The notes beneath the pieces were generated by a model, which was not told the DNA's origin, ran no database searches, and worked only from the letters and a program-made list of their open reading frames with translations. This document shows positions 44,404-55,959 of a stretch of DNA of 64,000 nucleotides, piece by piece. Source of the stretch: Bifidobacterium aerophilum (GTDB lineage: Bacteria; Actinomycetota; Actinomycetes; Actinomycetales; Bifidobacteriaceae); NCBI RefSeq assembly GCF_010667685.1, contig NZ_WHZW01000013.1, positions 39,608 to 103,607 of the forward strand. Reading direction: 5' to 3'. Each line of letters begins with the position of its first letter. The first letter of the stretch is position 1. The translations under genes were made by a program, and so were the position numbers.

Positions 44404-47298
44404 TCAGGCGACCGTCACGCCCGACTTGCGACGGGCGAGGTACCTGCGCACCGCGAGCACTTCCGCGCCGACGAGCAGCAGGCCGAGCACCACGTCGACC
44501 GCGATGGCGACGATGCGCCAGACCGGGGTCTCGGTCTTGACCGACGGATCGTAGGCGTGGCTGTTGACCACCGTGTACAGGATGTCGTGGCAGGCGTTGC
44601 GCATCGCGATCACGCTGGTGGCGCTCGTCTGATCCGTGACGTGGTTGGTGGCCACGTCGAAGTTCTTGAGCATCATGTCGGTGCCGTTGCGGATCGCCTG
44701 GTCGGAGTCCATGTAGCCGGTGTAGTGGAAGCCGTCGGTGATGACCATGCCCTGGAAGCCCCATTCGGAACGCAGCACGCTCTTGAGCAGGTCGTCGTTC
44801 GCGCCGGCCCACTTGTTGCCGATGTAGTTCCACGAGGACATGACGGCCTTGGAACCGCCGACCTTGACCGCGATCTCGAACGGCTTGAGGTAGATCTCGC
44901 GGATGGCCTGCTCGCGGGCCCACGTGCACAGCATCTCGTTCTGGGCGATCTGCTGGTCGTTCATCGCGAAGTGCTTCATGTAGGCGTACAGGCCCTTGGA
45001 CTGCGCGCCGATGATCGAGTGGGCGGCGATGTGGCCGGCGAGCACGCCGTCCTCCGAATAATATTCGAAGTTGCGGCCGTCGAACGCGGAGCGGTGCGTG
45101 TTCATGGCGGGCGCGTACCAGCCGGTCACGTTCATCTCGTTGGCCATGCGGCCGATGCTTTCGCCGAACTTCTCGGCGAGGTCCTTGTTCCAGGTGGAGG
45201 CGATGATGACCTCGGACGGGAAGCCGATGGACGACAGGCCGGTGAAGTTGTTGTTGATGGATGCCGGGCCGTCGGCGTCGTAGACGAGCTTCTTGCCGAT
45301 GGACTTGACCGCGACGTTCTGGTAGCCGCCAAGGGCGATCAGCTCGTCCATGTCCTTGACGCTCATCTGGTCGAGCAGCTTGTCCCACTGCGGATCGTCG
45401 TAATCGGCGCCGCGCAGGTCGGCGAGCTTGAGGCCGTTCTTCGCGCCGGTGGTCGGCATTTCGTCCGAATCGTCGTTGTAGTCGTTCGGATCGTAGTTGT
45501 GGCTGTTGTGGAATCCTTCCTTGGCGCTGGCCGGCATCTCGTAGTCGGTGGGCGCGGCCACGGCCTCGTCGTAGTTGGCGAAGTGGTTGGCGCGCGACAG
45601 GTACGTGATGCCTTCGCCGGCGGCGTAGTCGAAGTGGTTGGTGGCGGCGGTCCGGTCGGTGCTGCGCGCGTTGTTGCCGTCGTAGACGGTCCGCTCGTCG
45701 ACAGTGATCGTCTTCGAGTCAAGCGCGGTGTGCGAGTCGGCGTTCACGGAGATCTCGTAGTCGCCCTTGTCGAGCACGTACGCCTTCGCGTCGGCGGAAT
45801 CGTAGGAGGCCATGTCCTCGAGGTTGAATTCGATGGCCACGGTTTCGGATTCGCCCGGCTTGAGCTCCTTGGTCTTCTCGAAGGTCACGAGGTTGGCGCT
45901 GGCCTTTTCGATGCCGCCGTTGACGTACGGCGGGTTGTAGTAGACCTGCACGACGTCCTTGCCGGCGGTGTCGCCGGTGTTCGTGACGGTCACGTCGAAG
46001 CTGACCTTGCCGTTCGAGACGGTCACGTCGCCCATCTTCTGGTCGAACGTGGTGTAGCTCAGGCCGTGGCCGAACGGGTACTGCACGACGTCGTCGTACT
46101 TGATGAGGCCTTCGTCGGCGGCGGTTTCGTAGAACTTGTAGCCGACGTAGATGTCCTCGACGTAGTCGACGAAGTGCGGCGAGGTGGTGCCGGAGGTGAA
46201 GAAGCCCTCGGCCTCGTAGGACAGGTCGTCGGCACCGGTGTATTCGAATTCGCCGATGTTGTTGAAGTACGGGGTCTTGGTCAGGTCGTAGACGAACGTG
46301 TCGGCGGCGTGGCCGGACGGGTTGACGTTGCCGGCGATGATGTCGCCGAGCGCGTTGAAGCCGGTCTGGCCGGGGCCGGCGCACCACAGCACGCTCTTGA
46401 TCTGGCTGTATTCGTCGGCGATGCCGAGTTCGAGCGTGTTGGCGCCGTTGTAGACGAGGATCACGTTGTCGAAGTTCTCGCACACGAGCTTGATGAGGTC
46501 CTTCTCGGACTGGCTGGGCTCAAGGTAGTGCGTGCCTTCGGGGAAGTCCTGGTACTCGTCGGAGTTCTCCTTGTACTTCTCGGTGTCGGAGTCGAACTGC
46601 ATGTCGGTGGGCAGGTCGGCGAACTCGCCGCCCAGTCGGGAGATCGTCACCACGGCGGTGTCGGAGAACTGCTTCGCGTTGGCGATCATCTCGTCGGTGT
46701 ACGAGGAGGCCGGCGGCTCGGGCAGGGTCCAGTCGTGCTCGAAGTAGCCGAGTTCGGGACGGGTCGCGAGGTACTTCGAATAGAAGTCGGACAGTTCGGT
46801 GTTGGTCTTGAGGCCCGCGTTCTTGAAGCCGTCGAGCAGGGTGACCAGTTCGGCGTCGGCGGAGATCGCGCCGGAGCCGGTGCCGCCGTAGACCGGGCTG
46901 ATCGACGACCATCCGAACACGTTGATGTTCGAACCGGCCTTGACCGGCAGCAGGTCGTCGTCGTTCTGGAGCAGGGTGATGCCTTCGTCGGTCAGCTCCT
47001 CGGTGAGGGCGGACGCCTCGGCCGACGATTCGGCGGAGATGGAGCCGGAGCCGGACACGAGGTCGAGCAGGTTCGCCATCGGGCCGTAGCACACGGCATT
47101 GAGGATCACGACGATCGCGGTGAAGAACGCGACGAGCGTGGTGCCGCGCAGCAGCTTGGTGCCGGCCTGCTGCTTGACGATCTTGCCGGCGAGCGCCACG
47201 ATGACGATCATCACGACGAGCGCGACGGCCATGGCGATCAGATAGGGCATACAGTTTTTCAATACGGCGACGACATCGTCCATATTGATGCTGAGCAT
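44404..47298 (-). CDS. Membrane-anchored glycoside hydrolase family 3 enzyme
   Basis: A 964-residue GH3 enzyme, a beta-glucosidase-type exo-hydrolase whose substrate is not known. Two hydrophobic segments at the N terminus (about 18-38 and 47-68) and one at the C terminus (about 925-948) anchor it. Domain order is permuted: the GH3 C-terminal-type domain comes first (ITLLQNDDDLLPV, YNGANTLELGIADEYSQ), then a fibronectin-III-like domain (FGHGLSYTTFDQKM), then the barrel domain with KHFAMNDQQ and the nucleophile Asp in QGMVITDGFHY (D855). ATG 47298 has GAAGGAG upstream; the frame to 47463 is unsupported. Confidence 0.9.
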   Translation of the reverse strand: MLSINMDDVVAVLKNCMPYLIAMAVALVVMIVIVALAGKIVKQQAGTKLLRGTTLVAFFTAIVVILNAVCYGPMANLLDLVSGSGSISAESSAEASALTEELTDEGITLLQNDDDLLPVKAGSNINVFGWSSISPVYGGTGSGAISADAELVTLLDGFKNAGLKTNTELSDFYSKYLATRPELGYFEHDWTLPEPPASSYTDEMIANAKQFSDTAVVTISRLGGEFADLPTDMQFDSDTEKYKENSDEYQDFPEGTHYLEPSQSEKDLIKLVCENFDNVILVYNGANTLELGIADEYSQIKSVLWCAGPGQTGFNALGDIIAGNVNPSGHAADTFVYDLTKTPYFNNIGEFEYTGADDLSYEAEGFFTSGTTSPHFVDYVEDIYVGYKFYETAADEGLIKYDDVVQYPFGHGLSYTTFDQKMGDVTVSNGKVSFDVTVTNTGDTAGKDVVQVYYNPPYVNGGIEKASANLVTFEKTKELKPGESETVAIEFNLEDMASYDSADAKAYVLDKGDYEISVNADSHTALDSKTITVDERTVYDGNNARSTDRTAATNHFDYAAGEGITYLSRANHFANYDEAVAAPTDYEMPASAKEGFHNSHNYDPNDYNDDSDEMPTTGAKNGLKLADLRGADYDDPQWDKLLDQMSVKDMDELIALGGYQNVAVKSIGKKLVYDADGPASINNNFTGLSSIGFPSEVIIASTWNKDLAEKFGESIGRMANEMNVTGWYAPAMNTHRSAFDGRNFEYYSEDGVLAGHIAAHSIIGAQSKGLYAYMKHFAMNDQQIAQNEMLCTWAREQAIREIYLKPFEIAVKVGGSKAVMSSWNYIGNKWAGANDDLLKSVLRSEWGFQGMVITDGFHYTGYMDSDQAIRNGTDMMLKNFDVATNHVTDQTSATSVIAMRNACHDILYTVVNSHAYDPSVKTETPVWRIVAIAVDVVLGLLLVGAEVLAVRRYLARRKSGVTVA

Positions 47299-47456
47299 GG
47301 TGTCTCCTTCGTTTCTTCTGCTGGTGTGCGGGAACGTCCGCGTTCGTCGGTCGTCCGCGACCGTGACGGTTCGTTCCGCACTTTCGAATCTACGGGAGCG
47401 CATGCGTCCGGAATGCCTCGTTGCATAACCGGGAGTGTTATTGCATGTTCGGTATG

Positions 47457-47502
47457 ACGGCAAGGGCTCCCCGCCTCGGGAGAGACGGGGAGCCCTTGCC
47501 GT
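47457..47502 (-). terminator. Terminator hairpin of guaB
   Basis: A perfect 17-bp stem (ACGGCAAGGGCTCCCCG at 47457-47473 with its complement at 47486-47502) follows guaB on the minus strand. No T tract, but the stem is very stable. Confidence 0.65.
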
Positions 47503-47551
47503 GATCGGCCGGCCGTGCGATCAGGTCAGCCGATCGGGCCGATCACATCGG

Positions 47552-50296
<2,745 letters not shown>

Positions 50297-50300
<4 letters not shown>

Positions 50301-50956
50301 GCGCCGAACCCGCCGCCGTTCATGTGGATCGCCTTGCGGATCACGGATTGCGGGATGACGCCCTCGCGCAGGATGTCGATGCCGTCGCGCGACAGCGGGT
50401 TCGCGGCGACGACGGTGCTGGCGACGTGACCCTGGGTGGGGCCGCCGTCAAGATACAGGTCGACCATGTCGCCGAGCGCGGCGCGCGCCTCCTCGACGGT
50501 CTGCGCGCTTTCGGATCCGGAACGGTTGGCGCTGGACGCGGCGAGCGGACCGGTGGCGTTCAGGATGCGCAGGGTCGTGGCCGAGTTGGGGATGCGGATG
50601 CCCTGCGTGCGCGTGCCGTTCGGCGTGGGACTGATGGTGGCCAGATCGCAGTCGTCGCGGGCGACGGCGATCGGCGAGAACGCTCCGGGCAGGAACTGCG
50701 CGGCGAGCCGGTTGAGGGGTGCGGGCAGGTCGAGGCCGAGACCGTCGATCTGGTCGATGTCGGCGAGCAGCACCTGCAGCGCCTTGAAACGGGGTCGATG
50801 CTTGGCCTCGTAGATGCGCGCGATCGCGGCCCGGTTACGCGGGTCGCAGGCCACGCCGTACACCGTGTCCGTGGGGATGACGACCAGTCCGCCCGCCTCG
50901 ATGATCCGCTTCGCCTCGGCGAGGGAATCCTCGTTCACCGTTTCAACCGCGCTCAT
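50297..50956 (-). CDS. tsaC: L-threonylcarbamoyladenylate synthase (TsaC/Sua5 family)
   Basis: Makes threonylcarbamoyl-AMP for the t6A37 modification of ANN-decoding tRNAs. The 219-residue YrdC-fold protein has GLVVIPTDTVYGVACD, YEAKHRPRFKALQVLL (substrate loop) and SSANRSGSESAQTVEE. The start has CAGGAGG upstream. Coupled to the WecA-type gene. Confidence 0.92.
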
Positions 50957-51156
50957 GGCACCTCCTGATCCAACAACCTACCATTGCACCATCGTACGGT
51001 GACATTGCCGGATTCTCATGCGGAGGGTCGTTTGCGGTGCACGCATGCGCGATGCTGCATGACGGATACGACGAGGCACGTGCCGGCGTATGACCGACAC
51101 CCATCCAGAGGCGTCGGCACGACGCGATCTGGATCCCGTCGGCGTCAACGACCCCA

Positions 51157-52425
51157 TTACCGCACGATGGCGTTTTTCACATCGACCACCGCCCCTACCG
51201 AGCCGAACCGCTGACCGGTCTTGTCGCTCCACTGCGGCACCTCGCCGGTGACGGTCACGGTGACGGCGTAATCGTCCTCGGGCAGTTCGGGCGAGACATA
51301 CCGATAGCCTTCATCCGGCGACTTGGCGTAGAAACTCACGTAGATCGGTTCCGTCGCCACGTCGCCGTCCGCCGACTCGACGCCGATCCGGGCATACGAC
51401 CCCCATGGATCGGCGCGCCCGGCCAACGCTACGCGTGAGCCGTGGAACGGTATCCTCACCGAATCCCCCGGAACGCATGAATGGAACCCGACATCAATGA
51501 GGTGTCCGTCCAATGGCTCCCCGAGCCCGGTTGCCGGATCCCATGAAGGCAGATACCGTTCGAGCCGCAGTCTTCCGCCGTCCATCGCCAGCGGCTGCCA
51601 AACATAACTCGCCGCGGAGGCCTGATGCGGGAACGACCAACGGTCGCCCATGAACATGGCCGTCACGCCGTTCGAGGTACGTATGGGCAGCACAAACAGG
51701 GCCTGCGAATTGCAGGTCTGCGTGCCTTCCGGCGCGAACAGCCCCTGATACGTCCACGGACCATCCATCGATGGCGCGGACAGACAATAGTTCTCGTTGC
51801 AGTCCCATGAGGTCTTGCCGGAGAACAGCAGCCAGTAGCGCCCGCCCAGTTTGGCCGCTGCGGGCGCTTCGCCGCCGATGGCGATGCCTTCGCCCACACG
51901 TTCCCGGGCGGAACAATAGTCGTCGGACAGCCGGTAGATGTCGCCCTCATGCACGAGCAGATAGCCGGTGCCATCCTCATCCTGGAATACGCCCAGGTCC
52001 CAGCGGCGTATCGGTTCGCCCCCGAACAGCAACGGTCCGGCGAACGAGTAATCGCCGTCGATGGTGTCGCAGACCGCGTAGCAGATATGCGGATCGCCGT
52101 ATTCCAGATCGTCGGAATGCATGAACATCACATACCGGCCGGTTGTCGGGGACCGCATGACCTTGACGCGTTCCCCGATGCGGCCCGGCCCCATCAGCCC
52201 GTCGACCTGCTGCGGCAATACGATGCGGCGAAACGTCCAATGCACCAGATCGGGCGACGAGTAGCAGGAGAATCCCGCGAACCGGTTCTCCTCATCGGTC
52301 TTGTATTCGCCGAACAGGTAGTACAGGCCGTCGTCCTCGACGATGCAACCGCCGTGCGCGTTCACCGTATGGCCACGGTCGTCGAACCACGGGACGCCGC
52401 TGATGATGAGGGACTGTCGTGACAT
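51157..52425 (-). CDS. Glycoside hydrolase family 43-type enzyme
   Basis: A 422-residue protein with a five-bladed propeller at about 1-290 and a C-terminal beta domain (carbohydrate-binding type). The opening GVPWFDDRGHTVNAHGG, then YYLFGEYKT, resembles the GH43 subfamily 24 exo-beta-1,3-galactanases (WF/YD...AHGG, YYWYGE); EAPAAAKLGGRYWLLFSG holds a candidate acid residue. There is no signal peptide, so it should act on imported oligosaccharides. GTG 52428 is possible but the ATG at 52425 is preferred. It follows the permease gene by 6 bases, in one operon with the transporter. Subfamily and specificity are inference. Confidence 0.75.
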   Translation of the reverse strand: MSRQSLIISGVPWFDDRGHTVNAHGGCIVEDDGLYYLFGEYKTDEENRFAGFSCYSSPDLVHWTFRRIVLPQQVDGLMGPGRIGERVKVMRSPTTGRYVMFMHSDDLEYGDPHICYAVCDTIDGDYSFAGPLLFGGEPIRRWDLGVFQDEDGTGYLLVHEGDIYRLSDDYCSARERVGEGIAIGGEAPAAAKLGGRYWLLFSGKTSWDCNENYCLSAPSMDGPWTYQGLFAPEGTQTCNSQALFVLPIRTSNGVTAMFMGDRWSFPHQASAASYVWQPLAMDGGRLRLERYLPSWDPATGLGEPLDGHLIDVGFHSCVPGDSVRIPFHGSRVALAGRADPWGSYARIGVESADGDVATEPIYVSFYAKSPDEGYRYVSPELPEDDYAVTVTVTGEVPQWSDKTGQRFGSVGAVVDVKNAIVR

Positions 52426-52431
52426 CACGCA

Positions 52432-53265
52432 TCAGCCCTTGACCGAGCCCGCCACCAGGCCGGAAACGATCCAACGCTGGCAGAAGATGAAGAAGATCAC
52501 CACCGGGACCAGGGCGATGACCGTGATGGTCATGAATGCCGGCCAATCGGTCGTGAACTGGCCCATGGCGTTGTACACCTGCAGGATCACGGTGCGCAGG
52601 TCGGTGGAGGTCAGGAAGATGTTCGGCAGCATGAAGTCGTTCCATGTGGACAGCGTCTGGAAGACCACCACCGTCGCCAGGATCGGCGTGATCATCGGCA
52701 GCACGATCACGCGGAAGATGCGGAACGGCCCGGCGCCATCGATGCGGGCGGCCTCCAGAACCTCCATCGGCAGTTTGCGCATGTACCCGATGGTGAGCAT
52801 GTAGCAGAAGATCGAATTGGCGAGATACAGGATGACCAGGCCCAGCAGGGAGTCGACCAGCTCGACCTTCGCCTCCATCTTGTACAACGGGATCAGCGTG
52901 GCCTGCACGGGGATGCAGAAGGCGATCATCAGCACGGCTCCGACGCCGGCGGTGAACTTGCTGTCCTTCAGGATCATGCCGTAGGCGGCCAACGCGCCGA
53001 TCATCACCTCGAGGAACACGGCGGCCACGGTCACGATGATCGAGTTGATGAAGCTCTGCACGATGGGCAGCGTGCCGAACACATCCGCATAATGCTGCAA
53101 TGTCCAGTGCTCGGGCAGGCCGAACGGCGACTTGGACATATCGAGCGTGGTTTTGAAGGTGTTGATGACGATGTAGTAGAGCGGGATGGCCATGATGATG
53201 GCCAGGCCATTGATGAGTACTGTGCGAACGATCCTGCCGACCTGCGCGCGTTGCGACGGTGTCAT
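52432..53265 (-). CDS. Carbohydrate ABC transporter permease (MalG type)
   Basis: A 277-residue inner-membrane protein with six hydrophobic helices and the EAA loop LPMEVLEAARIDGAGPFRIF that contacts the ATPase. It is the second permease of a CUT1 sugar importer. CAGGAGG precedes the ATG, which overlaps the first permease's stop by 4 bases. The open frame continues to 54153 but that is shadow of the upstream gene. No ATPase gene lies nearby, as is usual for importers that share a common MsiK-like ATPase. Confidence 0.92.
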   Translation of the reverse strand: MTPSQRAQVGRIVRTVLINGLAIIMAIPLYYIVINTFKTTLDMSKSPFGLPEHWTLQHYADVFGTLPIVQSFINSIIVTVAAVFLEVMIGALAAYGMILKDSKFTAGVGAVLMIAFCIPVQATLIPLYKMEAKVELVDSLLGLVILYLANSIFCYMLTIGYMRKLPMEVLEAARIDGAGPFRIFRVIVLPMITPILATVVVFQTLSTWNDFMLPNIFLTSTDLRTVILQVYNAMGQFTTDWPAFMTITVIALVPVVIFFIFCQRWIVSGLVAGSVKG

Positions 53266-54227
53266 GCGAACCTCCTGGTGATGATGCCGGTAATGGCCTG
53301 CTGTCCGAGAACCACGATCATGCAGGCGATCGTGAAGAGCACGGCAAGCGCCGAACCCAATCCATACTGTGATTGGGAGATGCCCTGGACGATGATGGAC
53401 TGGGTGATGGTGTTGGTCGCATACCCAGGACCGCCCTTGGTCATGCCGAACGGAAGGTCGTACACCTTCAGCCCGTTGGTGATCAGCAGGAATGTGGAGA
53501 CCACGATGCCGGGCACCAGCTGGGGCAGCGTGATGTGGATGAACTGCTGGAAGCCGTTCGCGCCGTCCACCGCGGCCTGCTCGTAGAGGTCCTTCGGCAC
53601 GGCCTGCAGATAGGCGAGGTACAGGGTGGCATGCCAGCCGACGGCGGCCCAGATGGCCACGAATATCACCGCAGCGCGGGCGAGGTTGCCGTCGGCGAGC
53701 CAGGGCACCGATTTCAGTCCGAGAGAGACCAGCACGGAGTTGAGGGCGCCGGTCTTCATCGGAGACAGGATGTACTGCCACACCAGACCGAGCACGATCA
53801 GCGAGGGGACGCCGAGGAAGAAGAACAGCGACCGGGCAAAGGACCGTCCGTAAAACCTGGAGTTCAGCGCGACCGCCAGCGGGATGGCCAATGCCGTGGT
53901 GATGAGCGTGGTCGTCACGGCGAACAGCACCGTGAATCCTAGGCCCACCAGCAGCGACGGGTCGGTGAACACCTTCTGGTAATTGGTCAGCCCGATGAAG
54001 TTCGGATGCTGCTGGAAACCGTTGTAGTCGGTGAACGAATAGTAGATGGTCTGCACGAGGGGAACGGCGGTGAGTACGAGGAACACCACGATGATGGGGA
54101 ACAGGAATCCCGTGGAAGCCGCCGATTCGGCGAATTTGCCGGTTTTGTACCACGGCGTCCGGGCGCTGCCGGTACCAGCCGATGATGCACCGGCGGGCAC
54201 TTCCTGCGACTGGTCATGACGAGACAT
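53262..54227 (-). CDS. Carbohydrate ABC transporter permease (MalF type)
   Basis: A 321-residue membrane protein with six helices after a 30-residue hydrophilic N terminus, and the EAA-type loop AVPKDLYEQAAVDGANGFQQ. First permease of the CUT1 importer. I chose the ATG at 54227 (AAAGG upstream); the ATG at 54251 lacks a ribosome binding site. It is preceded by the interrupted binding-protein gene. Confidence 0.92.
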   Translation of the reverse strand: MSRHDQSQEVPAGASSAGTGSARTPWYKTGKFAESAASTGFLFPIIVVFLVLTAVPLVQTIYYSFTDYNGFQQHPNFIGLTNYQKVFTDPSLLVGLGFTVLFAVTTTLITTALAIPLAVALNSRFYGRSFARSLFFFLGVPSLIVLGLVWQYILSPMKTGALNSVLVSLGLKSVPWLADGNLARAAVIFVAIWAAVGWHATLYLAYLQAVPKDLYEQAAVDGANGFQQFIHITLPQLVPGIVVSTFLLITNGLKVYDLPFGMTKGGPGYATNTITQSIIVQGISQSQYGLGSALAVLFTIACMIVVLGQQAITGIITRRFA

Positions 54228-54348
54228 GTCAGCATTGCCTTTCTGGAGCATATTGGAAGGTCTTCGTCCGGGCGAGGCGTACGCGCTCGGACGAAGAAGA
54301 TGGAAAGAAACGTATCCGAGTTATGAAGCCGGTCAGCCGATCAGCCGA

Positions 54349-55587
54349 TCATTTGGAGTCGGCCCACTTGGCGTCGAGGTCCTTGGTGACGTCGGCGATG
54401 GTGGACTGACCCTGGACGAGGAGCTGGAACTGGGAGGCCATCTCCTGGCCCATCACGGTGCCGTTGCGGGTCCAATTCACCCAGTAGAAATCGCCATTGG
54501 TCACGTACTTGTCGTACAGGTCCTTGAGCTGCGGGGCGACGTTCGCCTTGTACGCCGGGGAGATGGAGATCTGGCCGATGTTCTCCTCCTTGAGTTTCAG
54601 TCCTTCCTCGCTGTTGATGAAGGAGAGGAACTTCTCGGCCGCCTTGAGCTTGTCGCCGTCGATCTTGGAGCTGATGACGTACGGGGAGTCCGGACCGCCG
54701 CCCACGTAGGGCTGGCCGCCGTCGACCGCGGGGAATGCGGCCATGCCGTAATTCACGCCGGACGAGTCAAGGTCGGCGAAGTCCCACGGGCCGGACCGGA
54801 ACATGGCGAGCTGTCCGGTCATGAAGCTCTGCTTGATCTGATCGTTGCTGACGCCCACGTTCTCCTTGGGCAGGGTGCCGGAATCGACGAGCTTCATCCA
54901 CTGCTCCAGTACCGGGGTCCACTGCTTGGCGAAGGTGCCGCCTTCATCCTGCTCGGGCCAATCGCTGGTCTTGATGCCCTGCTTGGCGTAGTACCCGCCC
55001 AGCATCGGCTGGAAGGAGCCGGAGACCACGCTCATGTCCTCCATGTACGGGGTGATGTTCTTCGTCTGCAGTTTCTTGCCGAGATCGATGAACTAGTCCA
55101 GCGTTTCGGGGACGGAATCGTATCCCACTTCCTTGAGCAGGTCCTTGTTGTATACGATGCCGCCGATCCATGCGGTCGGCGACATGCCGTAGACCTTGCC
55201 GTCGCGTGTGTACAGGTCGGTGGCGGTGGAAGGCAGGTTCTTCACGAACGGCTCGTCCGTGATGTCGCGGGCCAGACCGGCGTCCAGCACCTCGTTGCGC
55301 GTCTCGATGGACATGTGGAACACATCGGGGACCTGACCGCCGGCCACACGGGTGGTCAGCGTCTGCGCATAATCGTTGGCCGCGCCCTGAGCGGTGCTCA
55401 TCTCCACATGGATGTCGGGATTCTCCTTCTCGAACGCATCGATGATCGGCTTGGTCATCTTCTCGTTTTCCCATGCGAAATACGTGATGGTGGTCTTGCC
55501 TGATCCCGCAGTCCCGCCGCATGCGGCCAACGGTACCAGCATCGCGACGGCCGCAACGGCCGCGACCGCAACCTTGGAGAATTTCAT
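54349..55587 (-). pseudogene. Sugar-binding lipoprotein of the ABC importer, interrupted by an in-frame amber codon
   Basis: A 412-codon solute-binding protein of the CUT1 importer. The N-terminal part (55587 to 55096) has a lipoprotein signal with lipobox LAACGG and the start ITYFAWENEKMTKPIIDAFE of an extracellular sugar-binding protein. Codon 165 is TAG (55093-55095), and the same frame continues unbroken to 54349 as FIDLGKKLQTKNITPYMEDM and the rest of the domain. The context ETLD-stop-FIDLGKK suggests a GAG-to-TAG change. The product is truncated unless the stop is read through or is a sequence error. All else looks intact, so the change is recent. Confidence 0.85.
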
Positions 55588-55700
55588 TGCTGTTTTCCTT
55601 TCCTATGACGACGCCAACGCCGGCACCGTCGGAAACCGAAGTGCAACGCCGACGGTCCGAAGGCTGCGATGCCTTCTTCCCTCGATACTGCCTTCATTTT

Positions 55701-55712
55701 TAATACGTATTA
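55701..55712. promoter_or_regulatory. LacI-type operator palindrome O1
   Basis: The perfect palindrome TAATACGTATTA with a central CG, typical of LacI-family operators, about 115 bases upstream of the binding-protein start. An identical copy lies at 55895. Confidence 0.65.
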
Positions 55713-55894
55713 TTGCGTATGTGCCTTCAGTATGCCACCGCGGTACACCGGGCGCAATTAACGGCGTGTCGCACACCAACGAATTTAACCACTATTAAGC
55801 GTCGTCCCGTAGTGTCAGAAAGCCTCCGCACCCATTCACCACCACACACACGACCGCGGCACACCGGACTTTACTTCATCGCCAAAATGATTAA

Positions 55895-55906
55895 TAATAC
55901 GTATTA
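55895..55906. promoter_or_regulatory. LacI-type operator palindrome O2
   Basis: A second exact copy of TAATACGTATTA, 194 bases from O1 and 54 bases upstream of the GH31 start codon. The pair could act cooperatively on both divergent promoters. Confidence 0.65.
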
Positions 55907-55959
55907 ATTCTGATGCATTGCTGCATCGGACAAAAGAGATCGAATCAATAGGAACGCTC

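Larger units (their letters stand above)
55588..55959. promoter_or_regulatory. Divergent promoter region between the binding-protein and GH31 genes
   Basis: Holds the promoters for the minus-strand importer-GH43 operon and for the plus-strand GH31-lacI genes. Apart from the two operator-like palindromes annotated separately there is a 6-bp-arm hairpin GATGCA-TTGC-TGCATC at 55912-55927. The remainder shows no recognised feature. Confidence 0.6.

Noticed and set aside
43777..47457. 1,226-residue plus-strand open frame
   Set aside because: Antisense to the response regulator and GH3 genes; Val/Gly/Asp-rich composition is the mirror of a GC-rich gene.
52432..54153. 573-residue fused permease frame
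   Set aside because: The part beyond 53265 overlaps the first permease gene in another frame; a strong ribosome binding site and 4-base overlap mark the true start at 53265.
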